From Paulinella micropora (lineage: Eukaryota > Cercozoa > Imbricatea > Euglyphida), in assembly GCA_009731375.1 (NCBI GenBank), contig BJOX01000217.1, positions 62,031 through 126,030 of the forward strand: a stretch of DNA of 64,000 nucleotides, read 5' to 3'. How positions within the stretch are numbered: the first letter of the stretch is position 1; each line of letters begins with the position of its first letter. The notes beneath the pieces were generated by a model. That model was given only the letters and a program-made list of their open reading frames with translations, was not told the origin of the DNA and did not search any database. Below are positions 10,219-19,450 of the stretch, piece by piece. The translations under genes and the position numbers were made by a program.

Positions 10219-10812
10219 ATGACGGAATCAACTAAATTATACAAAACTTGCTATCATCAGCCAATCGCACTTTGGCATAAACAAAATGCACAAGGAAAAT
10301 TCGTAACGATTCGTAAGGGAACGCCCGAATACTTAGCAGTAAGGAAGATAGAAGAGGATATTAAGAGTGGTAAGATTAAGTGTCCATTAAAGCCAAAAGT
10401 AAGCAAAGTAAGTAAGACAAATGAACAACCTATTGCCAGCGGGCAACCAGACCAAGTGCCAGATGAAGCATTGAAAAGGAAGGCGCCAGACATAGCATCG
10501 GCAAATAATTCATCTCCCGAACCAAATGCCAAACCTGATGAAATGTCTCCAGCGCCTAAGGTTGAACAATCCCTACCAAAATCTGTTAATCCCACTCCTG
10601 TTGCCGTGCCAAAAAAAACTACCACAACACCAGCAAGCAAGATAGAAGCAATAGAAGATGCTTCTAAGGAAACTCCGCCACCAACTAAGCAAGTTGCGCA
10701 AACTAGCGACATTGATGTAAATCAAGCCATAGCGGATTCAAAGAAAATGAAAGAGGAAAGAATTACGCACAAGAATTTACAAATTATGAAAAAAATAATT
10801 AACGCTAATTGA
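10219..10812 (+). CDS. Hypothetical viral protein with Pro/Ser/Lys-rich middle, 197 aa
   Basis: A compact N-terminal region (YKTCYHQPIALWHKQN...TPEYLAVRKI) is followed by about 110 residues of low-complexity Pro/Ser/Thr/Lys sequence and a short helical tail. Upstream lies CATAATATATGAC. It sits between the ATPase and capsid genes, so an assembly role is possible. No family is recognised. Confidence 0.65.
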   Translation: MTESTKLYKTCYHQPIALWHKQNAQGKFVTIRKGTPEYLAVRKIEEDIKSGKIKCPLKPKVSKVSKTNEQPIASGQPDQVPDEALKRKAPDIASANNSSPEPNAKPDEMSPAPKVEQSLPKSVNPTPVAVPKKTTTTPASKIEAIEDASKETPPPTKQVAQTSDIDVNQAIADSKKMKEERITHKNLQIMKKIINAN

Positions 10813-10857
10813 TAAAATAATATATTATGCGGATATTTATATATTCGCATTTATACA

Positions 10858-11256
10858 ATGATTAAAAACTTGAGTGCTTCAACTCGTTTGCCGATTGGCT
10901 TTATCAACAAACTCAACGAAGCAAACCGACCCGCGAGTGATGGATTTCAACTAAACCAGTTTGAATTGTGGAGTAGTCATGGTGCCCCATTAGTTAATCA
11001 ACCATTAACTGAATTTGGCGACCCTGTCTCACATGAGAAGAGCACCATTCAAAACACATTAACTGACATTTCTGATAACAAAGAAAATGCGGATGTCGTT
11101 GATTTGGACACCGCTGTTAGCAGTTTGGCTTATTTGAAGAAAGCGGTTCAAAATGCTGAGACAAGAGAGTTTCAATTGACTTCACCACAAGATGCGAGAC
11201 TTGACAATATACAAAAATCAGTTGATATTATTAAACAATCAGTTTCAGGTGAATAA
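10858..11256 (+). CDS. Hypothetical protein next to capsid gene, 132 aa
   Basis: The protein starts MIKNLSASTRLPIGFINKL and has an extended polar middle and an amphipathic C-terminal helix ending SVDIIKQSVSGE. A TATTTATATATTCGC box precedes it. Its location directly before the major capsid gene suggests a minor virion or assembly factor. The family is not recognised. Confidence 0.65.
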   Translation: MIKNLSASTRLPIGFINKLNEANRPASDGFQLNQFELWSSHGAPLVNQPLTEFGDPVSHEKSTIQNTLTDISDNKENADVVDLDTAVSSLAYLKKAVQNAETREFQLTSPQDARLDNIQKSVDIIKQSVSGE

Positions 11257-11339
11257 ATAATTATTTTTAATTTCTATTATTATTTTTTTAGTATAGTAGC
11301 ATTGCGAATTTTACCACCCCACAAGCACACACAAAAAAA

Positions 11340-12752
11340 ATGGAAGGAAAGGATTCTAAAAATACTGAGGAGTTGATGACTCTCAACAACCTCAGATATG
11401 AGTTGCCAGCAAATCTAGCACTCACTGAACAGGGAAGTATCTTTAAGAAGAACTTCGCCGACCAGCAGGCTTACACTAGTTCGTCGGGGACTGAAATGAT
11501 TTTTACATTGCAGGCAAGCACTGATTTTGTTTATGGAAAGAATTGCTATTTGTCGTTTGACATTAAGGCAGACGGATTGGTTACGACCGCGGGAAACAAC
11601 TGCGCGATTGGTTTTCAAAACACGCCCGCAACCGCTATTTTTGAACGATTTTTGTTGGAAAGCAAGGATGGTAGCGAACTTGAACGAATTGAAGATTTGA
11701 ATAAACTGGTGCGAAATACTCTCCCGTGGCATTATCCATTTGATTATCGCCGACAGGCACAGATGTCGGGACAACGAGAAAATGTTGAAGTTAATGCTAA
11801 TATTACCGATACTTCGGTTACTGATTTTGTAGTTCATAGTCTAACTGCCGTTGCGACTGGTAATTATTTGAAGGTTTGTATTCCTCTTCATTACTTTTCG
11901 GGAGTGTTTAACGAAGAAACTCTCATTCCTCCCTCTCTCATTAGTGGTATGAGGCTTCGTTTGACATTTGCACCACCTCAGGAAGCATTTGCCATTATTG
12001 GAAGTTCTGATGGTAAGGTTTCTACTGGGTTTGATGGTTCCGCTTTGACTTTCACTGTATCAAATCCAGTTGTAATGCTGGAGACATTCTCTCTTGCTCC
12101 CGCCGTCCAGAGAAATATTTTGGAACAAATGGGAAGCAAGGATGGGCTTCCATACACTTATGAAACATATTACAATCAAAAAGCAAATCCAGGCACATCT
12201 GATGATTTTAATCTTCAAGTAAATAAGGCAGTAGCGCGTGCTCAGTGCTTGTATATCGTAACTCAAAACGTGCTCGCTGACAATGCTAATATTGATAACT
12301 TGGGAACTGCTCAAATGCCTTATAAGCAGTATCAGTGCCGTATTGGTGATTGGTATGCTCCACAACAAAAGATGGAACTCGGAGGAAGCACTGATACTCT
12401 TGCCGCAGTTCAACGAGGATGTGCCGAATTGTATATTAACAATCTTCAAGCGACTATGGGTATTCGCGATGCTTACATGTCTTCGTCTGTTTCTCTTGAA
12501 AATTTGCGCAAGTATTATTCTACTTCAGATAAAACAGGACTTACATCCAACTCAGGATTTGCTACCATTATCCAGACACTCAACCAATCTCCACACATTG
12601 GAGCGTCTGGTCTCGCAGTTAATAACTCACGAACTGCGGAAGTCACTCTTCGTTATGCGGCCGATTATAACGCAGATCGCGCCATCACCGCTTGGTTGAA
12701 ATACGTCAAAGTCGCGTCTATCTATCCCAGTAGATGTGTCGTAAAACAATGA
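11340..12752 (+). CDS. Major capsid protein (double jelly-roll type)
   Basis: At 470 aa it has the usual size for virophage/PLV capsid proteins. It follows the ATPase and precedes a penton-like gene, the canonical order. Beta-rich segments such as CYLSFDIKAD, TAIFERFLLESKDGSELE, YLKVCIPLHYFSG and SGMRLRLTF are typical of these capsid barrels. The last strand reads ITAWLKYVKVASIYPSR. The start ATG follows an A-rich leader with TATTATTATTTTTTTAGTATAG. The frame is intact, unlike its neighbours. The call rests on context, length and strand pattern; a structure prediction should show two jelly rolls. Confidence 0.78.
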   Translation: MEGKDSKNTEELMTLNNLRYELPANLALTEQGSIFKKNFADQQAYTSSSGTEMIFTLQASTDFVYGKNCYLSFDIKADGLVTTAGNNCAIGFQNTPATAIFERFLLESKDGSELERIEDLNKLVRNTLPWHYPFDYRRQAQMSGQRENVEVNANITDTSVTDFVVHSLTAVATGNYLKVCIPLHYFSGVFNEETLIPPSLISGMRLRLTFAPPQEAFAIIGSSDGKVSTGFDGSALTFTVSNPVVMLETFSLAPAVQRNILEQMGSKDGLPYTYETYYNQKANPGTSDDFNLQVNKAVARAQCLYIVTQNVLADNANIDNLGTAQMPYKQYQCRIGDWYAPQQKMELGGSTDTLAAVQRGCAELYINNLQATMGIRDAYMSSSVSLENLRKYYSTSDKTGLTSNSGFATIIQTLNQSPHIGASGLAVNNSRTAEVTLRYAADYNADRAITAWLKYVKVASIYPSRCVVKQ

Positions 12753-12793
12753 AAAAAATTAAAAATTAGAATAATATATTTTATAATATAGCA

Positions 12794-13584
12794 ATGTCTT
12801 TTACGATCTCTAACTTAGAAGACGAAAAGCGAACCCGCAAAAATTTCCTCCTTCGTGTCTCCTCAAGTGATAAAACAGAATCAAAATCCGCTTCTACTCA
12901 CCATGGCCGTTTCGTCGTTGATTTGCCAGCAACTGGTCGTAATATTGATATAATTAGTGCTTATGTCGTTAAGAGTATCTCCATTCCAAACGTTTTCCCA
13001 AATATACCGAGTTATGCCAACACTCTCACATTGATTAAAACAACTGGATCCGCTACAAAAACGGCAATCGTAACAGAAAATCAATACACCATTGATACAT
13101 TTATTACCGCCCTTCAAACTGCAGTCAATTCAGCAATTGCCCCCGACTCCGCAGTTATAACTTTGAACTCCGTTAATAAATTGAATTTCGCATTCACTGG
13201 TGACACGTATGCTTTTGATTATGATAATAGCACTGTTAGCGATAAGATAGGACTAACTGCTGATATCTCGGCGGCGGCGAGTAGCACGATGCAATCCATA
13301 GTCAATCTAATCGGTGAAACGGACGTTTATGTCCATAGCCGTGCATTGAATCAGTCTGGTTTAGTTGAGCAAAACGTTTGGTAAATGTAATTTAGATAAG
13401 CCGTATTTACTATGGAGTCCAGTGCTACTTTGAATCATCAAACGATGTTGCCGATTATGTGCCATTTAATACAACGAAAAGTTTAAGAACTATTGATATC
13501 GTCATTAGAAATGCGCAAGGTGAAGTTGTGGAGGTTCCTTTAAACTTTGAAGTTAGTATTCTCTTAAAGGCGTATCATGCTTAA
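12794..13584 (+). pseudogene. Minor capsid / penton-like protein, frameshifted near the end
   Basis: The first frame runs 12,794-13,384. It contains HHGRFVVDLP and VVKSISIPNVFPNI, a pattern seen in PLV and virophage minor capsid proteins. A second frame from about 13,400 to 13,584 continues with YYGVQCYFESSNDVADYVPF and ends EVPLNFEVSILLKAYHA, a credible final strand. Together they give about 260 aa, the usual penton size. The break near 13,380-13,395 needs a small indel. In the virion this protein would fill the five-fold vertices. Confidence 0.65.
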
Positions 13585-13607
13585 GAAAAAAAGAATACAT
13601 AAATATA

Positions 13608-13856
13608 ATGACATTTATACAAAATTTAGATACACTATTCACTCTAATGAAAAACATCAACTCACGGCGAAGACGACAACATAAAGAACAAATCCCCTGC
13701 GGTGTTGATATTGACCAGTTTTACATATATTTAAAGAAAAATCACGCACGTATAACAAAAAAATTAATCAAGGATAAGGGGTTTGAATATATAAAAAAAA
13801 TGTCAATAGAGATAGAAAAGAAAGTTGATGCGCAAATACAATATTCTATGATATAA
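13608..13856 (+). CDS. Hypothetical basic protein, 82 aa
   Basis: It starts MTFIQNLDTLFTLMKNINS, is rich in Lys and Arg (SRRRRQHKE) and is mostly helical. It converges on the minus-strand spike gene with a 35-bp AT-rich spacer. No family is recognised. Confidence 0.5.
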   Translation: MTFIQNLDTLFTLMKNINSRRRRQHKEQIPCGVDIDQFYIYLKKNHARITKKLIKDKGFEYIKKMSIEIEKKVDAQIQYSMI

Positions 13857-13891
13857 TATTTTATGTATGAATAAAACCTTCTTTTTTTTGT

Positions 13892-15124
13892 TTAAATCTG
13901 ATCTTCAATCCAGTTTAATGAAGCGTAAATACTCGCCGTTCCACCGCTTGTATTTTGTGCGGATATAGTAAATGTCTTACCTGACCCTATCTTGATATTA
14001 TATTGAGACAAATCAATGTATATTGATGAACCACCAGACAACACATATGTAAATATCACGCTTCCGCCCGTTCTTGTTGTCCCCGCTGTATCTACTTCGG
14101 CCAATGATGTGTTTGTATCGTAATTTGAATAAGAAGGTGTTCCTTCTAATGTGGTATTAAGAATAATTCTCGCGATACATGTTTTAGTGTCCGAATTGCT
14201 AATACACAAATTCTCAAAGTAGATTATGTTGTAATTCGTTTTGCTGTTGAATGTGGCGCGGTTTCTAATAGTAAATATGGCATTCTCAGTTGCTCCTATA
14301 GTTTTAACATTATCATACGAATTAGTTATAGCAATAGTCCGATCAATAACCCCTTCAACCGCTAAAAACATGCTAGCCGTTTTCATTACAACGGATGCCA
14401 GACTTGATGAATACGCCTTCGCATAAATAGCAAACGCCGCCTGATCCAATGATGGAGTAGTAGCAGTGCTCGTGTATTTAATCGCATGAATTACTTCCAT
14501 TCGTCCAGTTCGCGGGTTTTCTATTTTGAATGTAATTTGACCGCTACCCAGATATTGGACGACTATTTCAAACACATTCAATTTGGTAAAATCAATCGCG
14601 GGGAAGTTTCCAGTATTATTACATTTATCAACATTCCAAGCATATTGGCTGACCACATTTTCTACACTTCCCGCCGTTCTTACAACAGACATTCCCAAAC
14701 TTGATTGTCTAAAACATAAATTGTCTGCTGGTGTGCCTATGCCAATATCGCAATTGAAACTATCTGCGGCGATAGATGATGGAAACAATGCGGAAAATCT
14801 AGCAACTAACCCCATACCACTTCTATATTTGGCTCGCTCAATAGTCGTAATCTGCGCAGTTGAATTACCTGAGGCTGATGTAGTCAAAACCGCCATTGAA
14901 TTAGCAATTGATACCACCCCGCCATTAGTCTTCGTTTTGTCAAAGAATCGCGTATTAATACCAAATGTAAATACATTTTGTAATACTGGAGACAAAGTGG
15001 CCGTTCGCAATTCTCCGAAGGCGGTTGTTGGTAGTGCGTCTTTTATGCTATCAATAGATAAAGAAGACGACGACGATGTAGTTGATGACGATGGTGTATT
15101 TGTGCTTTGACCAAAAAGGTTCAT
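13892..15124 (-). CDS. Spike/fibre-type structural protein, 410 aa
   Basis: The N-terminus MNLFGQS resembles MNIFGRS of the broken spike at 1,867 and is followed by a Ser/Thr-rich stalk (residues 8-27). The body is beta-rich with a jelly-roll-like C-terminal part (RTGGSVIFTYVLSGGSSIY, then TASIYASLNWIEDQI), a layout seen in phage-like receptor-binding proteins. The frame is intact. The start faces the zinc-binding gene across 24 bp of AT-rich DNA. I infer that the shared N-terminal motif anchors the spike to the capsid vertex. Confidence 0.6.
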   Translation of the reverse strand: MNLFGQSTNTPSSSTTSSSSSLSIDSIKDALPTTAFGELRTATLSPVLQNVFTFGINTRFFDKTKTNGGVVSIANSMAVLTTSASGNSTAQITTIERAKYRSGMGLVARFSALFPSSIAADSFNCDIGIGTPADNLCFRQSSLGMSVVRTAGSVENVVSQYAWNVDKCNNTGNFPAIDFTKLNVFEIVVQYLGSGQITFKIENPRTGRMEVIHAIKYTSTATTPSLDQAAFAIYAKAYSSSLASVVMKTASMFLAVEGVIDRTIAITNSYDNVKTIGATENAIFTIRNRATFNSKTNYNIIYFENLCISNSDTKTCIARIILNTTLEGTPSYSNYDTNTSLAEVDTAGTTRTGGSVIFTYVLSGGSSIYIDLSQYNIKIGSGKTFTISAQNTSGGTASIYASLNWIEDQI

Positions 15125-15148
15125 TTTATATTTTATATTATATAAAAA
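15125..15148. promoter_or_regulatory. Divergent AT-rich promoter
   Basis: A 24-bp spacer of almost pure A/T (TTTATATTTTATATTATATA) lies between two divergent starts. Confidence 0.4.
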
Positions 15149-15418
15149 ATGTCAATAATAATACGCGAATTGCCGAGTGATATAGTTGGACATATAAGAA
15201 CATTTGTTTATTCAGAGATGCCCCAGCCGATTTATGGAGAAGAATTTTGTAATATATGTGGCTTGTCTCGCACATTCCAGTCGCACCCACCGATTATAGC
15301 AGGTAATTTTTATGGTGTAGATAGTATTGAGTTTTTCACAATCTGCTCCATTAAATGCTACAGGCGAGAGTCTAATCTTAGAAGCAAGATATGGAGAACC
15401 GCCTTTAGTCGTTGTTAA
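15149..15418 (+). CDS. Small protein with CxxC pairs, 89 aa
   Basis: The N-terminus IIRELPSDIVGHIRTFVYS looks like an F-box-type helix pair. It is followed by CNICGL and CSIKCY, four cysteines that could bind zinc. It could be a virus-encoded adaptor of host ubiquitin ligases, but that is speculative. The stop overlaps the end of the converging recombinase gene by four bases. Confidence 0.55.
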   Translation: MSIIIRELPSDIVGHIRTFVYSEMPQPIYGEEFCNICGLSRTFQSHPPIIAGNFYGVDSIEFFTICSIKCYRRESNLRSKIWRTAFSRC

Positions 15419-16741
15419 GTATTAGCCTTCTTTTTATTTCTCGTGCTTCTTCTTAATGGCGCTTTTGCTTCCTCTTCTTGTGGCGCTTCTTTTTTCGCTT
15501 CGCTCTTCGTCGCTCCACTCCTCTTCTCTTTAATAAACGTATTGACAATAACGGCTCCAATCCCGCTTATCTTTCTTAATTTAGTATTTGTAATATTCGG
15601 GTTATCATTGTAAATCTGCTCAAGCAATTTATACTTATCCTCTCTGCTAGCGCTTTTACCTAATTGTATATAACTGCTTTCGTCGTCTCCGTTTTCGCTT
15701 TCAGTTTCATTAGTATTATTTAAATTCAGACATAAATCTATCTTGCGTCTCAACTCCTCTAATTCTGTTTTAATCCCTTTTGCCTTAATTTCTTCAGGGT
15801 CGGCCACATTAACCCAACTATAACTAAATGAAGTGAGCATATCGCCGTGCCCCAATACATTTGAAACCCATGTATTAAAATTCTCTAATTTCGGATTGGC
15901 GAAATTACTATATGACAAACTAGCATATAGTTTTCGCAACATACTACTCTTCTGTGTGTATTCCGATAGCCAAGGGAAGATTTTGATAATTCTTTTGTTT
16001 AGTTCATTATTCTTTTGTTACACCCTCGCTGTTGATGATGACTGCTTTTTTCTTTTTAAAATGATTTCGTATTGAATTTACTTGTTCTATTACAAACTGG
16101 GGAGTAAAAAGGACAACAGGCCTCTCAGTCCAATTCTTTTTTTGTCCTTCTCTCTTTTTTGCTAGGTTATTCACTCGCAACCAACTCGGTTTATCTGGTA
16201 TTAATTCATATGTGTTTTTATCAAATATTTCCACAGGCCTTGCTCCAATTGCTATCATCAAAGCAAGTAGTTTAAGATAAGGGTCATTACTTAATATCAT
16301 ATCATTCATTTTAGCCATTACATCACGGACATCAATTTGTATTTTTTGTTCATTTTTGGCTTTGGCATCTTTCTTATATCCCTCAACGATATCAATCCGC
16401 TCGTCTTCATTTAGATTAAAATACTTATCCAGTTTGCTCATTTCATATACTTTTTCGCTTTGGTAAGGCTCTATTGTTTTTTTTCTCACCTCAGAAAGTC
16501 TTTGTCGCCTACTATTCAAATTTGGATACACGATAGCATATTTCGGATATATTACCTTTAGTGCCTCAAGCACCTCTTCATCACTCGTAGTCGTGCTAAA
16601 TAGCGATATAATAGCATTATGAAAGGCGATACTTGGTTTTAACTCACTATCGTAAAATTTGGACACGACTTCATAAATTTTACTTTCGGTAGTAGCAACT
16701 CTTAACTGCCTAACAAACTTCCTGTCATCTTCGCTCCACAT
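15415..16741 (-). pseudogene. Tyrosine recombinase, telomere-resolvase-like, split by one frameshift
   Basis: The frame 16,741-16,007 gives 244 aa, with LLALMIAIGARPVEIF (catalytic Arg I) and a Lys-rich hairpin (NNLAKKREGQKKNW). A one-base shift at the A-rich site near 16,007-16,015 leads into a frame continuing to 15,415. That frame has MLRKLYASLSY (Arg II box) and WVSNVLGHGDMLTSFSYSWV (His box and Tyr nucleophile). After the Tyr come about 120 more residues with a helix-turn-helix-like segment (LLEQIYNDNPNITNTKLRKI) and a basic tail. The overall plan, about 430 aa with an extra C-terminal DNA-binding part, recalls TelK/protelomerase enzymes. An ordinary integrase remains possible. It would integrate the element or resolve its ends. 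Confidence 0.65.
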
Positions 16742-16789
16742 CTTAGTGTATATAAGACAAGTCTATTTTTTTATAAGTCATAAATAGTT

Positions 16790-17160
16790 TAATCATTCCG
16801 CATACCCGCGCTAGAAACGCGAAAACGCCGTTGTGGCGACTCGGACACTTGAGAGTGGTATTGAGCAGTCTAAGTGCGACGATTCGTCTTAGTATTAATG
16901 AAGGCCAAGGTGTCCGAGTCCGACCCTTTTTTTTTAGAAACTATTTTAGAGGGGGTATAATAAAAAGGGGAAAGGAAAAAAAATTACTTTTTTTAAATAA
17001 AAGGTTGGACAGGTTGGACAATATAAAAAATGTGTAATACGAAGAAGAATTATATATATAATAAATATTGAAATTTAATAACAAAAAAGTGTCCAACCTT
17101 TAAAAAACCGACTTGGCCGTGGCCGACCTTAAGGTTGGACAGCAACAGGAGAGGATATTT
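16790..17160. repeat. Inverted-repeat cluster in the viral flank
   Basis: One pair is GACTCGGACACTT near 16,847 with its complement near 16,907. A second pair, GTCCAACCTT / AAGGTTGGAC, lies at about 17,092-17,142 around GGCCGTGGCC. GGTTGGACA is also repeated directly at about 17,002 and 17,011. There is no convincing coding frame. The layout suits a terminal, origin or recombinase-binding region. Confidence 0.6.
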
Positions 17161-17224
17161 TCACTCACCCTGCTCTTATATTCATCCAAAAAAAACGTTA
17201 TGGCAAAAAAGGCATGATGTATGA

Positions 17225-17515
17225 TATGTTAAACAATCAACCAGAATTGAACTGGCAACCAATTTTTCAACAGCATGCTCGCTAACCATTTAACATATCA
17301 TACTCCGCCTGCCAAGTTGGTAAAAAAAAAGTATTTGAATTATTTGATACGGACGAAAAAAAAATAGAAAGGAGAGACATGTATATGGAAATATCATCCA
17401 GAGTTGAACTGGCGACCAATTTTTCCAAGGAGTGCTTACTAACGATTTTCCCAGCATATGAATTCCTGAATAAATTGGTAAAAAGAAAGTATTTGAATTT
17501 ATCAGCCACACGTTA
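17225..17515 (-). repeat. Two tandem repeats with tRNA-like T-arms
   Basis: On the minus strand two diverged units of about 150 bp each start ATTCAAATACTTT. Each contains a T-arm-like GCCAGTTCAAYTCTGG and is closed by an 8-10 bp outer stem (ATATGTTAAA/TTTAACATAT and a compensated version in the other unit). A normal anticodon stem does not form, so they are tRNA-like structures rather than clear tRNA genes. Confidence 0.45.
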
Positions 17516-17557
17516 AATTCTAGAAAATTCTATTTCGCGAATACCACCATGCGCCAA

Positions 17558-17619
17558 TGCGCCAAAAACACCTTACTGCGAAATATTTGGTTGCGTCAAA
17601 ACTTCGTTTTTTTGGCGCA
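17558..17619. repeat. Inverted repeat just before a start codon
   Basis: The arms TGCGCCAAAAA (17,558) and TTTTTTGGCGCA (ending 17,619) could form a hairpin ending seven bases before the ATG at 17,626. A possible control element or protein-binding site. Confidence 0.45.
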
Positions 17620-17625
17620 ACAAGT

Positions 17626-17914
17626 ATGGCTGAAGATACAATTTTGGATAGAATTAAAACCAAAAATGAATGGATTGAAATATTTGAAACAATGAAGAGA
17701 GGAATAGATCGCCTCAAAAAAGATAAAATAATATGCGAAGAAAGAATTTCTAAAGCAGACAAAGAAATCTCTCGTCTCGTTGAAAAGAAACAGCCTGACA
17801 TAGTCAAGGTTGAGGCTATCAATGAGATGTTGCGACGATTAAGTATTGAAAATAAGGAAGTAGATGAGGATAAACTTATTCGCATGAGAAAAAAGAAATT
17901 GGAACAGAAAAAAA
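17626..17914 (+). CDS. Coiled-coil protein, truncated by assembly gap
   Basis: It starts MAEDTILDRIKTKNEW and is almost entirely charged helix (ERISKADKEISRLVEKKQ, IRMRKKKLEQKK). The 3' part is lost in the N gap. No family is recognised. AT content matches the viral element rather than the host. Confidence 0.55.
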
Positions 17915-18780
17915 NNNNNNNNNNNNNNNNNNNNNNNNNNNNNNNNNNNNNNNNNNNNNNNNNNNNNNNNNNNNNNNNNNNNNNNNNNNNNNNNNNNNNN
18001 NNNNNNNNNNNNNNNNNNNNNNNNNNNNNNNNNNNNNNNNNNNNNNNNNNNNNNNNNNNNNNNNNNNNNNNNNNNNNNNNNNNNNNNNNNNNNNNNNNNN
18101 NNNNNNNNNNNNNNNNNNNNNNNNNNNNNNNNNNNNNNNNNNNNNNNNNNNNNNNNNNNNNNNNNNNNNNNNNNNNNNNNNNNNNNNNNNNNNNNNNNNN
18201 NNNNNNNNNNNNNNNNNNNNNNNNNNNNNNNNNNNNNNNNNNNNNNNNNNNNNNNNNNNNNNNNNNNNNNNNNNNNNNNNNNNNNNNNNNNNNNNNNNNN
18301 NNNNNNNNNNNNNNNNNNNNNNNNNNNNNNNNNNNNNNNNNNNNNNNNNNNNNNNNNNNNNNNNNNNNNNNNNNNNNNNNNNNNNNNNNNNNNNNNNNNN
18401 NNNNNNNNNNNNNNNNNNNNNNNNNNNNNNNNNNNNNNNNNNNNNNNNNNNNNNNNNNNNNNNNNNNNNNNNNNNNNNNNNNNNNNNNNNNNNNNNNNNN
18501 NNNNNNNNNNNNNNNNNNNNNNNNNNNNNNNNNNNNNNNNNNNNNNNNNNNNNNNNNNNNNNNNNNNNNNNNNNNNNNNNNNNNNNNNNNNNNNNNNNNN
18601 NNNNNNNNNNNNNNNNNNNNNNNNNNNNNNNNNNNNNNNNNNNNNNNNNNNNNNNNNNNNNNNNNNNNNNNNNNNNNNNNNNNNNNNNNNNNNNNNNNNN
18701 NNNNNNNNNNNNNNNNNNNNNNNNNNNNNNNNNNNNNNNNNNNNNNNNNNNNNNNNNNNNNNNNNNNNNNNNNNNNNNNN
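17915..18780. other. Assembly gap (N run)
   Basis: An 866-base run of N. The transition from viral to host sequence lies in or next to it. Shorter gaps are at 1,938-1,970, 2,430-2,439, 4,317-4,326, 37,993-38,274, 44,598-44,607 and 62,336-62,345. Confidence 1.
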
Positions 18781-18813
18781 TTTTCCCCCCCCCCCCCACC
18801 CCCCCACCTCTGT

Positions 18814-19219
18814 GATCATTTATGTATTCGCGACTTGTCCAACCGCAAAGTATGAAACAAGCATTAAAAACATAAAAAACCAACATTAGACATATAGAAA
18901 ACATACATAGAAAACAAAAAAGTGTCTAATGTCTAACATAAATTTTTTCTAACTGAGCACATTAAGAGATATTTTGACGAAAAGACACATAAACCATATA
19001 CACGCAGTTTATATATATTTTTATGACATGAAAATATGGTTTATGTGTCTTTTCGTCAAAATCTCTCTTAATGTGCTCAGTTAGAAAAAATTTATGTTAG
19101 ACACTTAACACTTTTTTGTTTTCTATGTATGTTTTCTATATCTCTAATGTTGGTTTTTTATGTTTTTAATGCTTGTTTCATAATTTGCGGTTGGACAAGT
19201 CGCGAATACATAAATGATC
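18814..19219. repeat. 406-bp near-perfect palindrome
   Basis: Two 186-bp arms (18,814-18,999 and 19,034-19,219) are inverted copies with only a few mismatches, separated by a 34-base spacer. The arms include GCGGTTGGACAAG, related to the GGTTGGACA motif of the viral flank. This may be two viral termini joined head to head, a fold-back element, or a hairpin telomere resolution region. Confidence 0.9.
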
Positions 19220-19259
19220 ATTTATATATACATATACATTTATATACATATATATATAT

Positions 19260-19269
19260 ACCTACCTAC

Positions 19270-19302
<33 letters not shown>

Positions 19303-19347
19303 ATCCATACATCCCGGGCCCCACTACACTCTATCAACAATCAATAA

Positions 19348-19383
<36 letters not shown>

Positions 19384-19450
19384 GTAGGTATGTAGGTAGG
19401 TAGGTGGGTAGATTGGTTGATAGATAGATAATAGATAGATAGATAAATAG
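19260..19450. repeat. TATC and related microsatellites
   Basis: (TATC)n arrays with CTAC variants, interrupted by a short unique stretch near 19,305-19,345, then TAGG/TAGA repeats leading into a family B element. Confidence 0.9.

Larger units (their letters stand above)
1..17915. mobile_element. Integrated Polinton-like virus / virophage-related element, left end outside window
   Basis: About 17 kb of AT-rich DNA with closely packed intron-free genes on both strands. It includes the hallmark set of this virus group: packaging ATPase, double-jelly-roll-type major capsid protein, penton-like minor capsid protein, primase/helicase C-terminus and tyrosine recombinase. Spike and fibre genes surround this set. 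The left end is outside the window because the first reading frame is open at base 2. The right end is lost in the N gap at 17,915-18,780 or lies at the palindrome beyond it. Frameshifts or stops affect the minus-strand spike (1,236-1,867), the fibre gene, the PLA2-like gene, the ATPase start, the penton gene and the recombinase. This points to a decaying provirus or low-quality sequence. No protein-primed DNA polymerase or protease is visible; they could lie to the left. Confidence 0.85.

Noticed and set aside
14241-15110. Plus-strand ORFs opposite the 410-aa spike
   Set aside because: Shadows of the minus-strand gene, which has better composition and the conserved N-terminal motif.
17225-17515. 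Canonical tRNA genes
   Set aside because: The T-arms are good, but no five-pair anticodon stem with a seven-base loop can be formed in either unit.
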